Source: Streptomyces sp. NBC_01351 (GTDB lineage Bacteria > Actinomycetota > Actinomycetes > Streptomycetales > Streptomycetaceae). From it: a stretch of DNA of 64,000 nucleotides. Both the position numbers and the translations under genes were made by a program. Below the pieces are notes generated by a model, which searched no databases, had not been told where the DNA came from, and saw nothing but the letters and a program-made list of their open reading frames with translations. Each line of letters opens with the position of its first letter. Position 1 is the stretch's first letter. Location of the stretch: positions 4,088,501-4,152,500 of the forward strand of contig NZ_CP108356.1 of assembly GCF_036237315.1 (NCBI RefSeq), written 5' to 3'. Positions 43,753 to 54,244 of the stretch are shown in pieces.

Positions 43753-44874
43753 ATGGGATCCTTGAAAGCAACAGTCTGCTTGAATATGATCGTAAAAAAT
43801 GAGGCCCCCGTGATCCGGAAGTGTCTGGAGTCGGTGCGCCCTTTGATCGATACATGGGTGATCGTGGACACCGGCTCCACCGACGGCACTCAAGAGATCA
43901 TCCGAGAATTCTTCAGCGATTTGCCCGGAGTGCTGCACGAGCGGCCCTGGAAGGGGTTCGACGGCAGCCGCAGCGAGGCCATCGACCTCGCCCGCTCCAG
44001 CGCGGACTACCTGCTGTTCATCGACGCCGACGACGTGATGGAAGTACAGCCCGGTTTTCGCATGCCGGACCTGAGCCACGATCTGTACAGCGTCGCAATT
44101 CACCACGCCCCCGTCATTCACTGGCGTCCCGCACTGGTGTCGACCCGATTGCCGTGGCGATACGTCGGCGTACTCCACGAGTACCTGGAGTGCGAATCGA
44201 CCCGGTACAGCCGTGGAGTTCTCGAAGGCGCCAACATTCTCATCGTCGGCGGTGGAGCACGCCTCAGGGAAGGCGGCGAGCGGCAGAAATACCTGCGCGA
44301 CGCGGAGGTTCTGGAACAGGGCCTCCTCAAGGAACCGAAAAACGCCCGCTACGCGTTCTACCTCGCCCAGAGCTGGCGCGACGCGGGAGAACCGGAGAAG
44401 TCCCTGGCCGCCTACGACCGCCGGGCGGGCATGGGCGGCTTCGCCGAGGAGGCCTTCTGCTCCCAGCTCTACGCGGCGCGGATCGCGGCAAGCCTCGACC
44501 GGCCGCGGGCCGACGTGATGGACCGCTTCCTGCGCGCACACGAGAGCCGCCCCACGCGCGCCGAGGCGCTCGGCAGCCTCGCCCGGATCTGCCGGCAGCA
44601 GAGCCGCTTCCCGCTGGCGTACGTGTTCGCCCGGCAGGCAGCACTGATCCCCCGGCCGGAGGACATCCTGTTCGTCGAGTTCGACTGGTACGAATGGCGC
44701 GCGCTCGACGAACTCGCGGTGGCCGCCTACTGGGTCGGCGAGTACCGGGAGTCTTCGGACTGCTGCGAACGCCTCCTGGAGTCGGACAGGCTGCCGGCCG
44801 ATCAGCGCGACCGCGTCCGCGCCAACCTCGACTTCGCACGGCGCAAGCTGGACCCGCACCTCGTCCCCGCCTGA
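43753..44874 (+). CDS. Family 2 glycosyltransferase with helical-repeat C-terminus
   Basis: A 373-residue protein. The N-terminal 200 residues are a GT-A fold: [43 protein letters not shown] binds the nucleotide sugar and [10 protein letters not shown] is the DxD metal site. The C-terminal half has TPR-like helices ([32 protein letters not shown]). This layout is common in glycosyltransferases that modify peptides. I chose the ATG at 43753, just before the conserved N-terminus, but no ribosome site precedes it. The first 60 bases are AT-rich for this genome. It is divergent from collagen-like gene 2. Confidence 0.88.
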   Translation: MGSLKATVCLNMIVKNEAPVIRKCLESVRPLIDTWVIVDTGSTDGTQEIIREFFSDLPGVLHERPWKGFDGSRSEAIDLARSSADYLLFIDADDVMEVQPGFRMPDLSHDLYSVAIHHAPVIHWRPALVSTRLPWRYVGVLHEYLECESTRYSRGVLEGANILIVGGGARLREGGERQKYLRDAEVLEQGLLKEPKNARYAFYLAQSWRDAGEPEKSLAAYDRRAGMGGFAEEAFCSQLYAARIAASLDRPRADVMDRFLRAHESRPTRAEALGSLARICRQQSRFPLAYVFARQAALIPRPEDILFVEFDWYEWRALDELAVAAYWVGEYRESSDCCERLLESDRLPADQRDRVRANLDFARRKLDPHLVPA

Positions 44875-44893
44875 CGCACAGGCACAGGCACTA

Positions 44894-44942
44894 CGCACCG
44901 CGCACCGCGCACCGCGCACCGCGCACCGCGCACCGCGCACCG
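44894..44942. repeat. Heptamer tandem repeat (CGCACCG)x7
   Basis: Seven perfect head-to-tail copies of CGCACCG, 49 bp. It lies between the glycosyltransferase stop and the bidirectional terminator, outside any gene. Confidence 0.95.
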
Positions 44943-44951
44943 GCAAAGCGA

Positions 44952-44988
44952 ACGGGCCCGCGACTCCCCCCAAGGGTCGCGGGCCCGT
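44952..44988. terminator. Bidirectional terminator between glycosyltransferase and thiC
   Basis: Perfect 13-bp arms ACGGGCCCGCGAC/GTCGCGGGCCCGT with an 11-nt loop. It lies 17 bp past the thiC stop and serves both convergent genes. Confidence 0.85.
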
Positions 44989-45005
44989 CCACGTCTCAGG
45001 TCCGG

Positions 45006-46924
<1,919 letters not shown>

Positions 46925-47009
46925 GCGTTGTGCAAAGTAGCCCCCACGCTAGCGTCATCCATGGCGTGCTGAACAGTGGGCCCCCCTCATCTCTTGCGAT
47001 GATCTGCCG

Positions 47010-48401
47010 GTGACGTCCTCGCCGCAGCCCCCCAACGAGCCCACAGAGCCCCATGGCCACACCGGCCACGAGCACTCAGGTCCCGGTCACGGAGCCGGTC
47101 ACGGAGCCGGCCACGGGCACAGCCATGGCCATGGTCCGGCGGCCCCCGTCTCGAAGCACCTGCGCAAGGTCATCGCGGCCGTACTGATCCCCTTCGCCAC
47201 CGCCGTCTTCGTCGGCATGGCGGTGCTCTGGCCGGGCGGCGCCCCTGCCCACGAGCGCACGGGGGTCGGTTTCGACCGGCAGACGCAGCAGGGCACGGTC
47301 ATCTCACTGGAACGTGTCGACTGCAAATCCGTGAACGCCGCCCAGGTGCCACCGACGGGCGACACGTCCACCCCCGAGGGGCGCGAGGCACAGGCCGCGC
47401 AGACGGGGGAGTGCAAGAAGGCCACCGTCGAGGTCGGCACCGGCTCGGACAAGGGCCGGACCTTCGTGGAGGTCGTCCAGCCGGGTGCGCCACGGCAGCT
47501 GGAGAAGGGCCAGGAGGTGGTGGTGGCCTACGCGCCGGACGCCCCGCGCGACCTCCAGTACTCGGTCATCGACGTGAACCGAAAGTTCCCGTTGGCAGTG
47601 CTGGCCGGCATCTTCGCCGTCGCGGTCGTGATCGTAGGGCGGATGCGCGGGCTGTTCGCACTGATCGCGCTGGTCATCAGCTTCGGCGTGCTGACCCTCT
47701 TCATCCTCCCGGCCATCCTGCAGGGCTCGAATCCACTGCTCGTCGCCGTCATCGGCGCGAGCGCCATCATGCTGATCTCCCTGTACCTGTGCCACGGTCT
47801 GACGGCCCGGACCTCGGTCGCCGCCCTCGGCACGCTCATCTCGCTGCTGCTGATCGGGCTGCTGGGCTCGCTGTTCATCGACTGGGCGTCCCTCAGCGGC
47901 AACACCGACGACAACACCGGCCTGATCCACGGGCTCTATCCGGACATCGACATGAGCGGTTTGCTGCTCGCCAGTGTGATCATCGGATCCCTGGGTGTAC
48001 TCGACGACGTGACGGTCACCCAGACCTCGGCGGTCTGGGAACTCCACCAGGCCGACCCGTCGATGGGCCCGCGCGGCCTGTACCGGGCGGCGATCCGGAT
48101 CGGCCGCGACCACATCGCGTCGGTGGTCAACACGCTCGTACTGGCCTACGCGGGTGCCGCGCTGCCGCTGCTCCTGCTGTTCTCGATCGCGAACAGCAGC
48201 ATGGGGTCCGTGGCCAACAGCGAGCTGGTCGCGGTGGAGATCGTACGGACTCTCGTGGGCTCGATCGGGCTCGTGGCCTCGGTCCCGGTGACCACGGCGC
48301 TGGCCGCACTGGTCGTTTCGGCCGACCGGCCGGGATCCCCGGTCGCCTCGCCGGCCTCGGGGCCGGTCCGCGGCGGCCGGGGCCGGCGGCGCAAGCGCTG
48401 A
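47010..48401 (+). CDS. YibE/F-family membrane protein with a His-rich N-terminus
   Basis: A 463-residue protein starting at the GTG 47010, 6 nt after GATGAT (leaderless pattern). The first 45 residues contain many His/Gly pairs (HGHTGHEHSGPGHGAGHG...HSHGHG), a likely metal-binding stretch. A single helix (about 55-78) precedes a soluble domain of about 100 residues with two cysteines, then about seven helices carry the YibE/F core (LIHGLYPDIDMSGLLLASVIIGSLGVLDDVTVTQTSAV). Function of the family is not established. It is divergent from thiC. Confidence 0.9.
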   Translation: MTSSPQPPNEPTEPHGHTGHEHSGPGHGAGHGAGHGHSHGHGPAAPVSKHLRKVIAAVLIPFATAVFVGMAVLWPGGAPAHERTGVGFDRQTQQGTVISLERVDCKSVNAAQVPPTGDTSTPEGREAQAAQTGECKKATVEVGTGSDKGRTFVEVVQPGAPRQLEKGQEVVVAYAPDAPRDLQYSVIDVNRKFPLAVLAGIFAVAVVIVGRMRGLFALIALVISFGVLTLFILPAILQGSNPLLVAVIGASAIMLISLYLCHGLTARTSVAALGTLISLLLIGLLGSLFIDWASLSGNTDDNTGLIHGLYPDIDMSGLLLASVIIGSLGVLDDVTVTQTSAVWELHQADPSMGPRGLYRAAIRIGRDHIASVVNTLVLAYAGAALPLLLLFSIANSSMGSVANSELVAVEIVRTLVGSIGLVASVPVTTALAALVVSADRPGSPVASPASGPVRGGRGRRRKR

Positions 48402-48407
48402 ATGGAG

Positions 48408-48426
48408 GTTCCCGGACGACGGGAAC
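48408..48426 (+). terminator. Short hairpin after the YibE/F gene
   Basis: GTTCCCG-GACGA-CGGGAAC, 7-bp stem, 7 bp after the stop. A weak terminator, no U-run. Confidence 0.45.
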
Positions 48427-48587
48427 GCAGGGTACGTCGGCGGACGCGGCTGGTCAGGTCGCGTGCCGTGCGGACCGGTGAAAGTCGGTGGGACGTGGCG
48501 CTCAGCGCGTCGGCACGCTGAGGCGGTCCTCATGGTCGGGGTCGTCCGTTGGTCAGCGGACGCCGGTGTTGCCTGCACTGCTGGTGC

Positions 48588-48632
48588 TGCCTGTACTGCC
48601 TGTACTGCCTGTACTGCCTGTACTGCCTGTAC
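48588..48632. repeat. 9-bp minisatellite downstream of ssgA
   Basis: Five perfect copies of TGCCTGTAC, with degenerate copies (GCCTGCACTGCTGGTGC) on the left. It lies 33 bp past the ssgA stop, between the convergent YibE/F and ssgA genes. Confidence 0.9.
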
Positions 48633-48664
48633 TGCTGATGCTGCCGTTGTGCGGTGATGGTGCT

Positions 48665-49114
48665 TCAGCCCGCGTTCTGTTCGTTCTGCTTGGACTCCGC
48701 GAGGATCTTGCCGAGCGCCTCGTCAAGGTTCTCCTCGAAATCACCCAGGTTCCGCTCCTGACCGAGCGGAACGATCCGGTCGGTCCGGTCGAGGAACGCG
48801 ACGAGCGGTGCCGCGCTGGCGCGGAACAGGGCTCGGTCGGCACCGACCTGGAGCCTGATGTGGACATCGGACAGTTCCTCTGGATCGGTGGGGGCGATGT
48901 GCACATCGCCGTCACCGCACGGCTTGTTGATGCCGTCGAGGAGAAGCTCCCGGCCGAACGCCCAGGTCACGGGCGCGTCTCCGGGAAGGTGGAAGGTCAG
49001 GCGGACTGCGTAGGGGTCACGAGCGTCGTACCGGAGTTCCACCGGAATCCGGAACGAGAGCTCCTCGGAAACGAGGAAGCTCATCATGACCTCTGCCTGT
49101 ACCGACTCGCGCAT
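48665..49114 (-). CDS. ssgA: Sporulation-specific cell division activator SsgA
   Basis: A 149-residue SALP-family protein, slightly longer than S. coelicolor SsgA as I recall it because of an extended C-terminal QNEQNAG tail. The N-terminus MRESVQAEVMMSFLVSEELSFRIPVELRY and HLPGDAPVTWAFGRELLLDG are SsgA hallmarks. In Streptomyces, SsgA controls septum-site selection and sporulation-specific division (established). Its activator ssgR lies 97 bp upstream on the same strand. Confidence 0.97.
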   Translation of the reverse strand: MRESVQAEVMMSFLVSEELSFRIPVELRYDARDPYAVRLTFHLPGDAPVTWAFGRELLLDGINKPCGDGDVHIAPTDPEELSDVHIRLQVGADRALFRASAAPLVAFLDRTDRIVPLGQERNLGDFEENLDEALGKILAESKQNEQNAG

Positions 49115-49211
49115 TGCCTACCCCGCTGTAGTGGAAGTGGCCAGGAATGATCCCCCAAGGCCCTCTTGACAAGAGTGGTGGAAGCGCTAGCAGATCACAA
49201 GGAGTGAGTTT

Positions 49212-49982
49212 TCAGATACTGATAGAGAACGAGAGGGTGCTCAACAGCGCGCCTACTTCACTCCGTAGCCGATCGACCGCACACAGCAATCGTTCTTCGT
49301 GGTGCAGAGGGAGAGAAATCGCCATGGTTGCCGCGGTATCGCCCGCAGTGATGGGGATGGCGGCGCAGACTGTGCCGAGGGCATATTCCTGGCGTTCGGT
49401 CACTGGCTGCATTCGGCCGAGCGCCCCGATCCGGTTCTCCAGGGAGCGCAGATCCCGCACGGTATAAGGGGTGATGGCCTCGACCGGGTGGCGGTCGTAG
49501 TACTCCCGGCGGGCCTCGTCGTCGAGCTGTCCGAGCAGGCACTGCCCGATGGCGTGCGCGTGGCCCGTCTCCCGGAAGTCGGCCCACTCCTCGCAGGCCG
49601 GGTTCGCCGGGGTGTCCGAAACACCCACGACCTCGATCTCACCCTCGCGGTAGACCGCGAAGTAGACGGGGGCCCCGACCGCGTCGCGGAAGTGCGCGAG
49701 GGAGTCGAGGATCATGCTGCGACGTTTCTGCTGAAGTCCGCCATCGGCGAGCCGTCCGGCGGCGTCGCCCAGGACGAACACTCCACTCTCTCTGCGGAGG
49801 TATCCCTCGTGCGTGAGGGTGCGCAGCAGGTGGTACGCGGTGGGAAGCGGGAGCCCGGCTTCGCGTGCCAGCTGTTTCGCCGGGGCTCCCTCGCTATGGG
49901 ATCCCACTGCTTCGAGGAGCCTCAGCGCCCTCTGCACCGAACCGATCAGAGTCGGCACACCGGCATTGTGAACCGAAGACAA
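49212..49982 (-). CDS. ssgR: IclR-family regulator SsgR, activator of ssgA
   Basis: A 256-residue IclR-type regulator. The winged helix is SVQRALRLLEAVGSHSEGAPAKQLAREAGLPLPTAYHLLRTLTHEGYLRRES. The effector domain includes GHAHAIGQCLLGQL and LGTVCAAIPI. In S. coelicolor SsgR is the transcription activator of ssgA (established). The ATG at 49982 is the longest candidate, so the true start could lie a few codons in. The upstream gap 49983-50240 holds two GC-rich hairpins. Confidence 0.95.
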   Translation of the reverse strand: MSSVHNAGVPTLIGSVQRALRLLEAVGSHSEGAPAKQLAREAGLPLPTAYHLLRTLTHEGYLRRESGVFVLGDAAGRLADGGLQQKRRSMILDSLAHFRDAVGAPVYFAVYREGEIEVVGVSDTPANPACEEWADFRETGHAHAIGQCLLGQLDDEARREYYDRHPVEAITPYTVRDLRSLENRIGALGRMQPVTERQEYALGTVCAAIPITAGDTAATMAISLPLHHEERLLCAVDRLRSEVGALLSTLSFSISI

Positions 49983-50001
49983 AGCTCACCCCCAGGCGTG
50001 G

Positions 50002-50044
50002 CGGCGGGCCTTTGGGGAGGCCCGCCCTGCGGGGGCCGCCCCCG
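50002..50044. repeat. Two GC-rich hairpins upstream of ssgR
   Basis: GGCGGGCCT-TTGGGG-AGGCCCGCC (50002-50025) and GCGGGGG-CCG-CCCCCGC (50028-50044). They lie 20 bp before the ssgR start on its promoter side and could be leader structures or a terminator for upstream transcripts. The rest of the 258-bp gap holds nothing I can name. Confidence 0.6.
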
Positions 50045-50240
50045 CACATGCCATCGATCCTGGGGGGCGTACTCGGCGGCTACTTGACATAACCGCAGGT
50101 CAGGGCGGCGGAACCGGCTTTCGGTGCCCAGGGAACGGCACAGATTGCCACTCTATCCGCCGATTCCCGGCGTGTGAGCGGTTTACCGCGTCACGTTCCC
50201 TCACCTGGCGCAATCGCGGAAGCGTTCCGTCCGCATACTT

Positions 50241-50471
50241 CTACCACTCGGTGGACGAGGACTTCGAACCGCCCCGGCCGCCAACCTTCTTGACGACGAA
50301 GATCAGGGCGCCGACGAGGCCGGCGAAGACGAGCAGCTTGAAGACGACGCTGATCAGCACGCCCAGGATGCTGGTGATCACGCCGCCGAAGACGAACAGC
50401 ACCAGCAGCGGAACGGCGACCCACTTGACCCACCAGGGCATGCCCGCGAACGTCTCTCGGATCCCGTCCAT
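50241..50471 (-). CDS. DUF5326-type small membrane protein
   Basis: A 76-residue protein with two adjacent membrane helices (about 16-35 and 38-60) and a Gly/Ser-rich basic tail ending KSSSTEW. The leader before the ATG is purine-rich (GAGGAAGAGGAAGAGG). It matches the small actinobacterial DUF5326 family, whose function is unknown. Its position beside ssgR is conserved in S. coelicolor as I recall. Confidence 0.85.
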   Translation of the reverse strand: MDGIRETFAGMPWWVKWVAVPLLVLFVFGGVITSILGVLISVVFKLLVFAGLVGALIFVVKKVGGRGGSKSSSTEW

Positions 50472-50640
50472 GTCTCCTCGACCTCTTCCTCTTCCTCGTC
50501 CACTTCCGTGACTTCCTGCTCCCGATGCTAGGAGCCGACGGATGCCCGCGGGGGGCCGCGAGCCCCCGGAGTCCCCTGATCCGCCCCCTAGGGGCCGACC
50601 GCCGGATCGGCCCTTCGACCCTGAGACCCCGGTGGGCCGC

Positions 50641-50958
50641 TCAGCCCTCCGGCGGGGAGAACACCACCATCACCTTCAGGTCCTCGGTGATGTGGTGGAA
50701 CTTGTGGGGGACCCCCGCCGGGACGTAGACCACGCTGCCCCGCGCCACCATCGTCGTCTCCTCCCCGACCGTGATCGAGGCCCTCCCGCTCACCACGAAG
50801 TACACCTCGTCCTGCCCGTGCGGCTGCTGCGGGTCGCTCTGACCCGCGTCGAGTGCGTACAGCCCGACCGACATGTTCCGCTCACGCAGGAACTGCAGAT
50901 AGGCGCCGTCGTTGGCGGCCCGCTCCGCTTCGAGCTCGTCCAGCCGGAACGCTTTCAT
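50641..50958 (-). CDS. Single-domain cupin protein
   Basis: A 105-residue cupin. Cupin motif 1 is in DPQQPHGQDEVYFVVSGRASITVGEE and motif 2 in VYVPAGVPHKFHHITEDLKVMVVF; His and Glu at the usual metal positions are present (PHGQDE, GVPHKF). A small cytoplasmic metal-binding protein, either enzyme or sensor. GGGGAACAAGGA precedes the ATG at 50958. Confidence 0.9.
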   Translation of the reverse strand: MKAFRLDELEAERAANDGAYLQFLRERNMSVGLYALDAGQSDPQQPHGQDEVYFVVSGRASITVGEETTMVARGSVVYVPAGVPHKFHHITEDLKVMVVFSPPEG

Positions 50959-51047
50959 CGTCCTTGTTCCCCTTGTGTTCAGTCGTCCCCGGGTATCCGC
51001 TGATCTGCGGATGTCCCATCGGGATCTTCTCTGCCACGATCAGACAC

Positions 51048-51428
51048 ATGACGAATTTCGTAGTCAAGACGCTCGCCAACGCGGCAGCCCTCGCCGTCGC
51101 CATCTGGCTGCTCGCCGGCATAACCCTCGACGACGGCAGCAGCCTCGGCCGCCGGACGGTGACCCTGCTGCTGGTCGCGCTGGTCTTCGGCCTGGTCAAC
51201 TTCATCGTCAAGCCCGTGGTGAAGCTGCTCTCGCTGCCGCTGTTCATCCTCACCCTGGGCCTGTTCACCCTCGTCGTGAACGCCCTGATGCTGATGCTGA
51301 CCTCCTGGCTGGCCAAGCAGTTCGACCTCAGCTTCCACGTCGACGGCTTCTGGACCGCCCTCGTCGGCGCTCTGATCATCTCCATCGTCAGCTGGGCCGT
51401 GAACATGGTCCTGCCCGACAAGAACTGA
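51048..51428 (+). CDS. Phage-holin-4-like small membrane protein (PF04020)
   Basis: A 126-residue protein of four helices (FVVKTLANAAALAVAIWLLAGITL, TLLLVALVFGLVNFIVKPVVKLLSLPLFILTLGLFTLVVNALMLMLTSWLA, and a C-terminal helix). This is the mycobacterial/streptomycete phage holin family 4 type, probably unrelated to lysis in chromosomes. CACGAT lies 7 nt before the ATG. The ptpA gene follows by 10 bp, so they may be co-transcribed. Confidence 0.9.
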   Translation: MTNFVVKTLANAAALAVAIWLLAGITLDDGSSLGRRTVTLLLVALVFGLVNFIVKPVVKLLSLPLFILTLGLFTLVVNALMLMLTSWLAKQFDLSFHVDGFWTALVGALIISIVSWAVNMVLPDKN

Positions 51429-51438
51429 GCGGGCTCAC

Positions 51439-51936
51439 ATGTACCGCGTGTGCTTCGTCTGCACGGGCAACATCTGCCGCTCGCCCATGGCCGAGTCCGT
51501 CTTCCGCGCCCGCGTCGCGGAGGCCGGACTCGACGCCCTGGTCGAGGTGGACAGTGCCGGTACCGGCGGCTGGCACGAGGGCCACCCGGCCGACCCGCGC
51601 ACAGTCTCCGTCCTGCAGGCCGCCGGGTACGAGCAGGGCCACCGGGCCCGGCAGTTCCGGTCTTCCTGGTTCGCCGCACTCGACCTCGTCGTCGCACTCG
51701 ACGCCGGACACCTCCGGGACCTCCGGGCACTCGCCCCCACGCCCGAGGACGCCGCCAAGGTCAGGCTGCTGCGGTCCTTCGACCCGGCGGCCACCGCCGC
51801 CGAGGGCGACGTACCCGACCCCTACTACGGGTCGCTCGACGGGTTCGAGGAGTGCCTTCAGCTCGTCGAGGCGGCGAGCCCCGGCCTGCTGGAGACCGTA
51901 CGGGAAGCCCTGGCCCTGAAGGAGCACACCGCGTGA
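51439..51936 (+). CDS. ptpA: Low-molecular-weight protein tyrosine phosphatase
   Basis: A 165-residue LMW-PTP. The catalytic P-loop is VCFVCTGNICRSPMAES (Cys-x5-Arg-Ser) near the N-terminus, and the general acid Asp is in DVPDPYYGS. In S. coelicolor PtpA affects antibiotic production and development (literature, from memory). Its stop overlaps the GTG start of the PLP lyase (GTGA), showing coupling. Confidence 0.95.
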   Translation: MYRVCFVCTGNICRSPMAESVFRARVAEAGLDALVEVDSAGTGGWHEGHPADPRTVSVLQAAGYEQGHRARQFRSSWFAALDLVVALDAGHLRDLRALAPTPEDAAKVRLLRSFDPAATAAEGDVPDPYYGSLDGFEECLQLVEAASPGLLETVREALALKEHTA

Positions 51937-53096
51937 ACGAGCAGCCAACCACGGGCAGCGCCCCGGCAGCCCGGCTCGGCGACGGCACCCTCGCCGTCCG
52001 CGCCGGGCTGCCGGCGCCCGTCAAGAACGAGCCGACCCTGCCCGGGCCGGCCTTCGCCGCCCACTTCCATCTGCCCGGCGACGTCGAAGGCCCGTACACC
52101 TACGGCCGCGACACCAACCCGACCTGGACCCTGCTGGAGCAGGCGATCGGGGAACTGGAAGCCCCCGGCCAGGACGCGCACACCGTGGTCTTCGCCTCCG
52201 GCATGGCCGCGGTCTCCGCCGTGCTCCTCTCGCAGGCACGCCACGGCGACACCGTCGTCCTGCCCGACGACGGCTACCAGGCACTGCCGCTGCTGCGCGA
52301 GCAGATGGAGGCGTACGGAATCCACGTGCGCACCGCTCCGACCGCCGACGAGGCCCAACTCACCGTCCTGGACGGGGCCCGGCTGCTGTGGATCGAGACC
52401 CCCTCCAACCCGGGGCTCGACGTCTGCGACGTACGCCGCCTCGTGGACGCCGCGCACGCCGGCGGGACCCTGGTCGCCGTCGACAACACCCTGGCCACGC
52501 CGCTCGGCCAGCGGCCCCTGGACCTCGGAGCGGACTTCTCCGTCGCCAGCGGCACCAAGGGCCTCACCGGCCACGGCGACCTGCTCCTCGGCTACGTGGT
52601 CTGCCGGGACGCCGAACTCGCCGCCCTCGTCCGCCGCTGGCGCAAGATCGTCGGCGCGATCCCCGGCCCCATGGAGGCCTGGCTCGCCCACCGCTCCCTG
52701 GCCACCATCCAGTTGCGCGCACAGCGCCAGTGGGCCAACGCGCTGGCCCTGGCCGAGGCCCTGACCGGCCGCACCGAGGTGACCGGGCTGCGCTACCCCG
52801 GCCTGGCCACTGACCCCTCCCACAAGACGGCCGCCCGCCAGATGCGCGGCTTCGGCTCGGTCGTCTCCTTCACGCTGCCCGACCGCGCGCACGCGGAACG
52901 CTTCATGAGCGCTCTTCATCTGGTCGAGGACGCCACGAGCTTCGGCTCGGTACGGTCCACCGCCGAGCGGCGCGGACGGTGGGGCGGGGACGCCGTCCCG
53001 GAGGGCTTCATCCGCTTCTCCGCCGGCGCCGAGGACACCGAGGACCTGATCGCGGACGTCCTGCGGGCCCTCGAATCGGCCGGTTCCGGCAGCTGA
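51933..53096 (+). CDS. Cystathionine gamma-lyase/synthase-family PLP enzyme
   Basis: A 387-residue Cys/Met metabolism PLP enzyme. PLP-binding residues are in YTYGRDTNPTW, FASGMAAVSAVL, SNPGLDV, VDNTLATPLGQRPLDLGADF and the Schiff-base Lys in SGTKGLTGHGD. The GTG at 51933 overlaps the ptpA stop. The family interconverts cystathionine, homocysteine and cysteine; lyase versus synthase cannot be settled by reading. A 12-bp hairpin follows the stop. Confidence 0.92.
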   Translation: MNEQPTTGSAPAARLGDGTLAVRAGLPAPVKNEPTLPGPAFAAHFHLPGDVEGPYTYGRDTNPTWTLLEQAIGELEAPGQDAHTVVFASGMAAVSAVLLSQARHGDTVVLPDDGYQALPLLREQMEAYGIHVRTAPTADEAQLTVLDGARLLWIETPSNPGLDVCDVRRLVDAAHAGGTLVAVDNTLATPLGQRPLDLGADFSVASGTKGLTGHGDLLLGYVVCRDAELAALVRRWRKIVGAIPGPMEAWLAHRSLATIQLRAQRQWANALALAEALTGRTEVTGLRYPGLATDPSHKTAARQMRGFGSVVSFTLPDRAHAERFMSALHLVEDATSFGSVRSTAERRGRWGGDAVPEGFIRFSAGAEDTEDLIADVLRALESAGSGS

Positions 53097-53110
53097 GAGG
53101 GCCGTGGAAA

Positions 53111-53145
53111 GCGGTCCGAGCCTCCCCCCTCATGGCTCGGACCGC
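53111..53145 (+). terminator. Terminator after ptpA-lyase operon
   Basis: Perfect 12-bp arms GCGGTCCGAGCC/GGCTCGGACCGC with an 11-nt loop of Cs and Ts, 15 bp after the stop. Confidence 0.85.
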
Positions 53146-53288
53146 CCCGGTTCATCGGGGGAGAACCACCGCCGAGAACCACGCGACAAGGCTAGTTGAC
53201 TCAGCGTCAGAGTCCAATCACGGTAACGACAGGGGCCTATCCGCATATTTATAGTTGAAGGCCCCCACCGAGAGGTCGAGGTGCCGCC

Positions 53289-54185
53289 ATGGACCTTGCT
53301 CTGCTGCGCACCTTCGTCGCCGTCCACCGGGCCGGGTCCTTCACCCGAGCCGCCGCCCTCCTCGGACTGTCCCAACCCGCCGTCACCTCACAGATCCGCA
53401 CCCTCGAACGGCAGCTGGGCCGCCCCCTCTTCCACCGCCGCGCCCGCGGCGTCACCCCCACCGCCGTCGGCGACGAACTCGCCCACAAGGCCGCCCCGCA
53501 CCTCGACGCCCTGCTGCGGATCACCGAGACCGAGCGGGAGGCCACCGGAGCGTTACGCACCCTCCACGTCGCCGGACCCCCCGAATTCCTGGGCCTGCGG
53601 GTACTGCCCGCCCTCGCACCGCTGGTCGGCCAGGGCCACACGCTGCGCGCCACCCTGCTGACCGGCGCCGAGGAGACCCTCGAGGGCCTCGCCGCCGGCC
53701 ACCACGACCTCGTCGTCACCACCGCCCGCCCGCGCGGAGGGCTCTTCACCGCCACCGCCCTGTGCGACGAGGAGCACGTCCTGGTGGCCGCGCCCTACTG
53801 GGCCGCCCTCGTCGACCGGGACCGGCTGCGCGAGGAGGGTCCCGCCGCGCTCGACGGCATCCCGCTCGTCGAGGTCCACGAGAGCCTGCCCCTCGCCACC
53901 CGCTACTGGGCCACCGTCTTCGAGGTACCGCCCCAGCACGCCGCCACCGTGGTCGTGCCCGATCTGCGCGCCGTACTGGAATGCGTGCGCTCCGGAGCCG
54001 GACTGGCCGTGATTCCCCGCTACCTGTGCCAGGACGCCCTCGACAGCGGCCGGATCGTGGCCCTGGCGGAGCCGGCGGTGCCGCCGCTGCGCACCTGGTT
54101 CCTCGTCGTACGGGCCGGCAGTCTCGCCCTCGCCCATCTCGCCCGGGCCCACGAGCTGCTGTTTCACGCCGCCGCGCACTGGTGA
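53289..54185 (+). CDS. LysR-family transcriptional regulator
   Basis: A 298-residue LysR regulator. The DNA-binding region is LLRTFVAVHRAGSFTRAAALLGLSQPAVTSQIRTLERQLGRPLFHRRARGVTPTAVGD. The effector-binding domain follows with no distinctive ligand residues. GAGGTCGAGGTGCC precedes the ATG at 53289. The AT-rich leader (CGCATATTTATAGTTGAAGG) is unusual here. It might act on the lyase upstream or on the flavohaemoglobin downstream, but neither is divergent from it, so no target is supported. Confidence 0.93.
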   Translation: MDLALLRTFVAVHRAGSFTRAAALLGLSQPAVTSQIRTLERQLGRPLFHRRARGVTPTAVGDELAHKAAPHLDALLRITETEREATGALRTLHVAGPPEFLGLRVLPALAPLVGQGHTLRATLLTGAEETLEGLAAGHHDLVVTTARPRGGLFTATALCDEEHVLVAAPYWAALVDRDRLREEGPAALDGIPLVEVHESLPLATRYWATVFEVPPQHAATVVVPDLRAVLECVRSGAGLAVIPRYLCQDALDSGRIVALAEPAVPPLRTWFLVVRAGSLALAHLARAHELLFHAAAHW

Positions 54186-54244
54186 GCTCCCGTTCGAGAC
54201 CCTTGGCGCGTTTCAGAAGCGGAGTCGTGGGCCACTCTTCTCCC

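Noticed and set aside
44894..44942. Heptamer array as a possible CRISPR
   Set aside because: Units are contiguous with no spacers, and no cas gene is in the window.
51048..51428. Prophage, suggested by the holin-type protein
   Set aside because: No other phage genes lie nearby, and this family is common on actinobacterial chromosomes.
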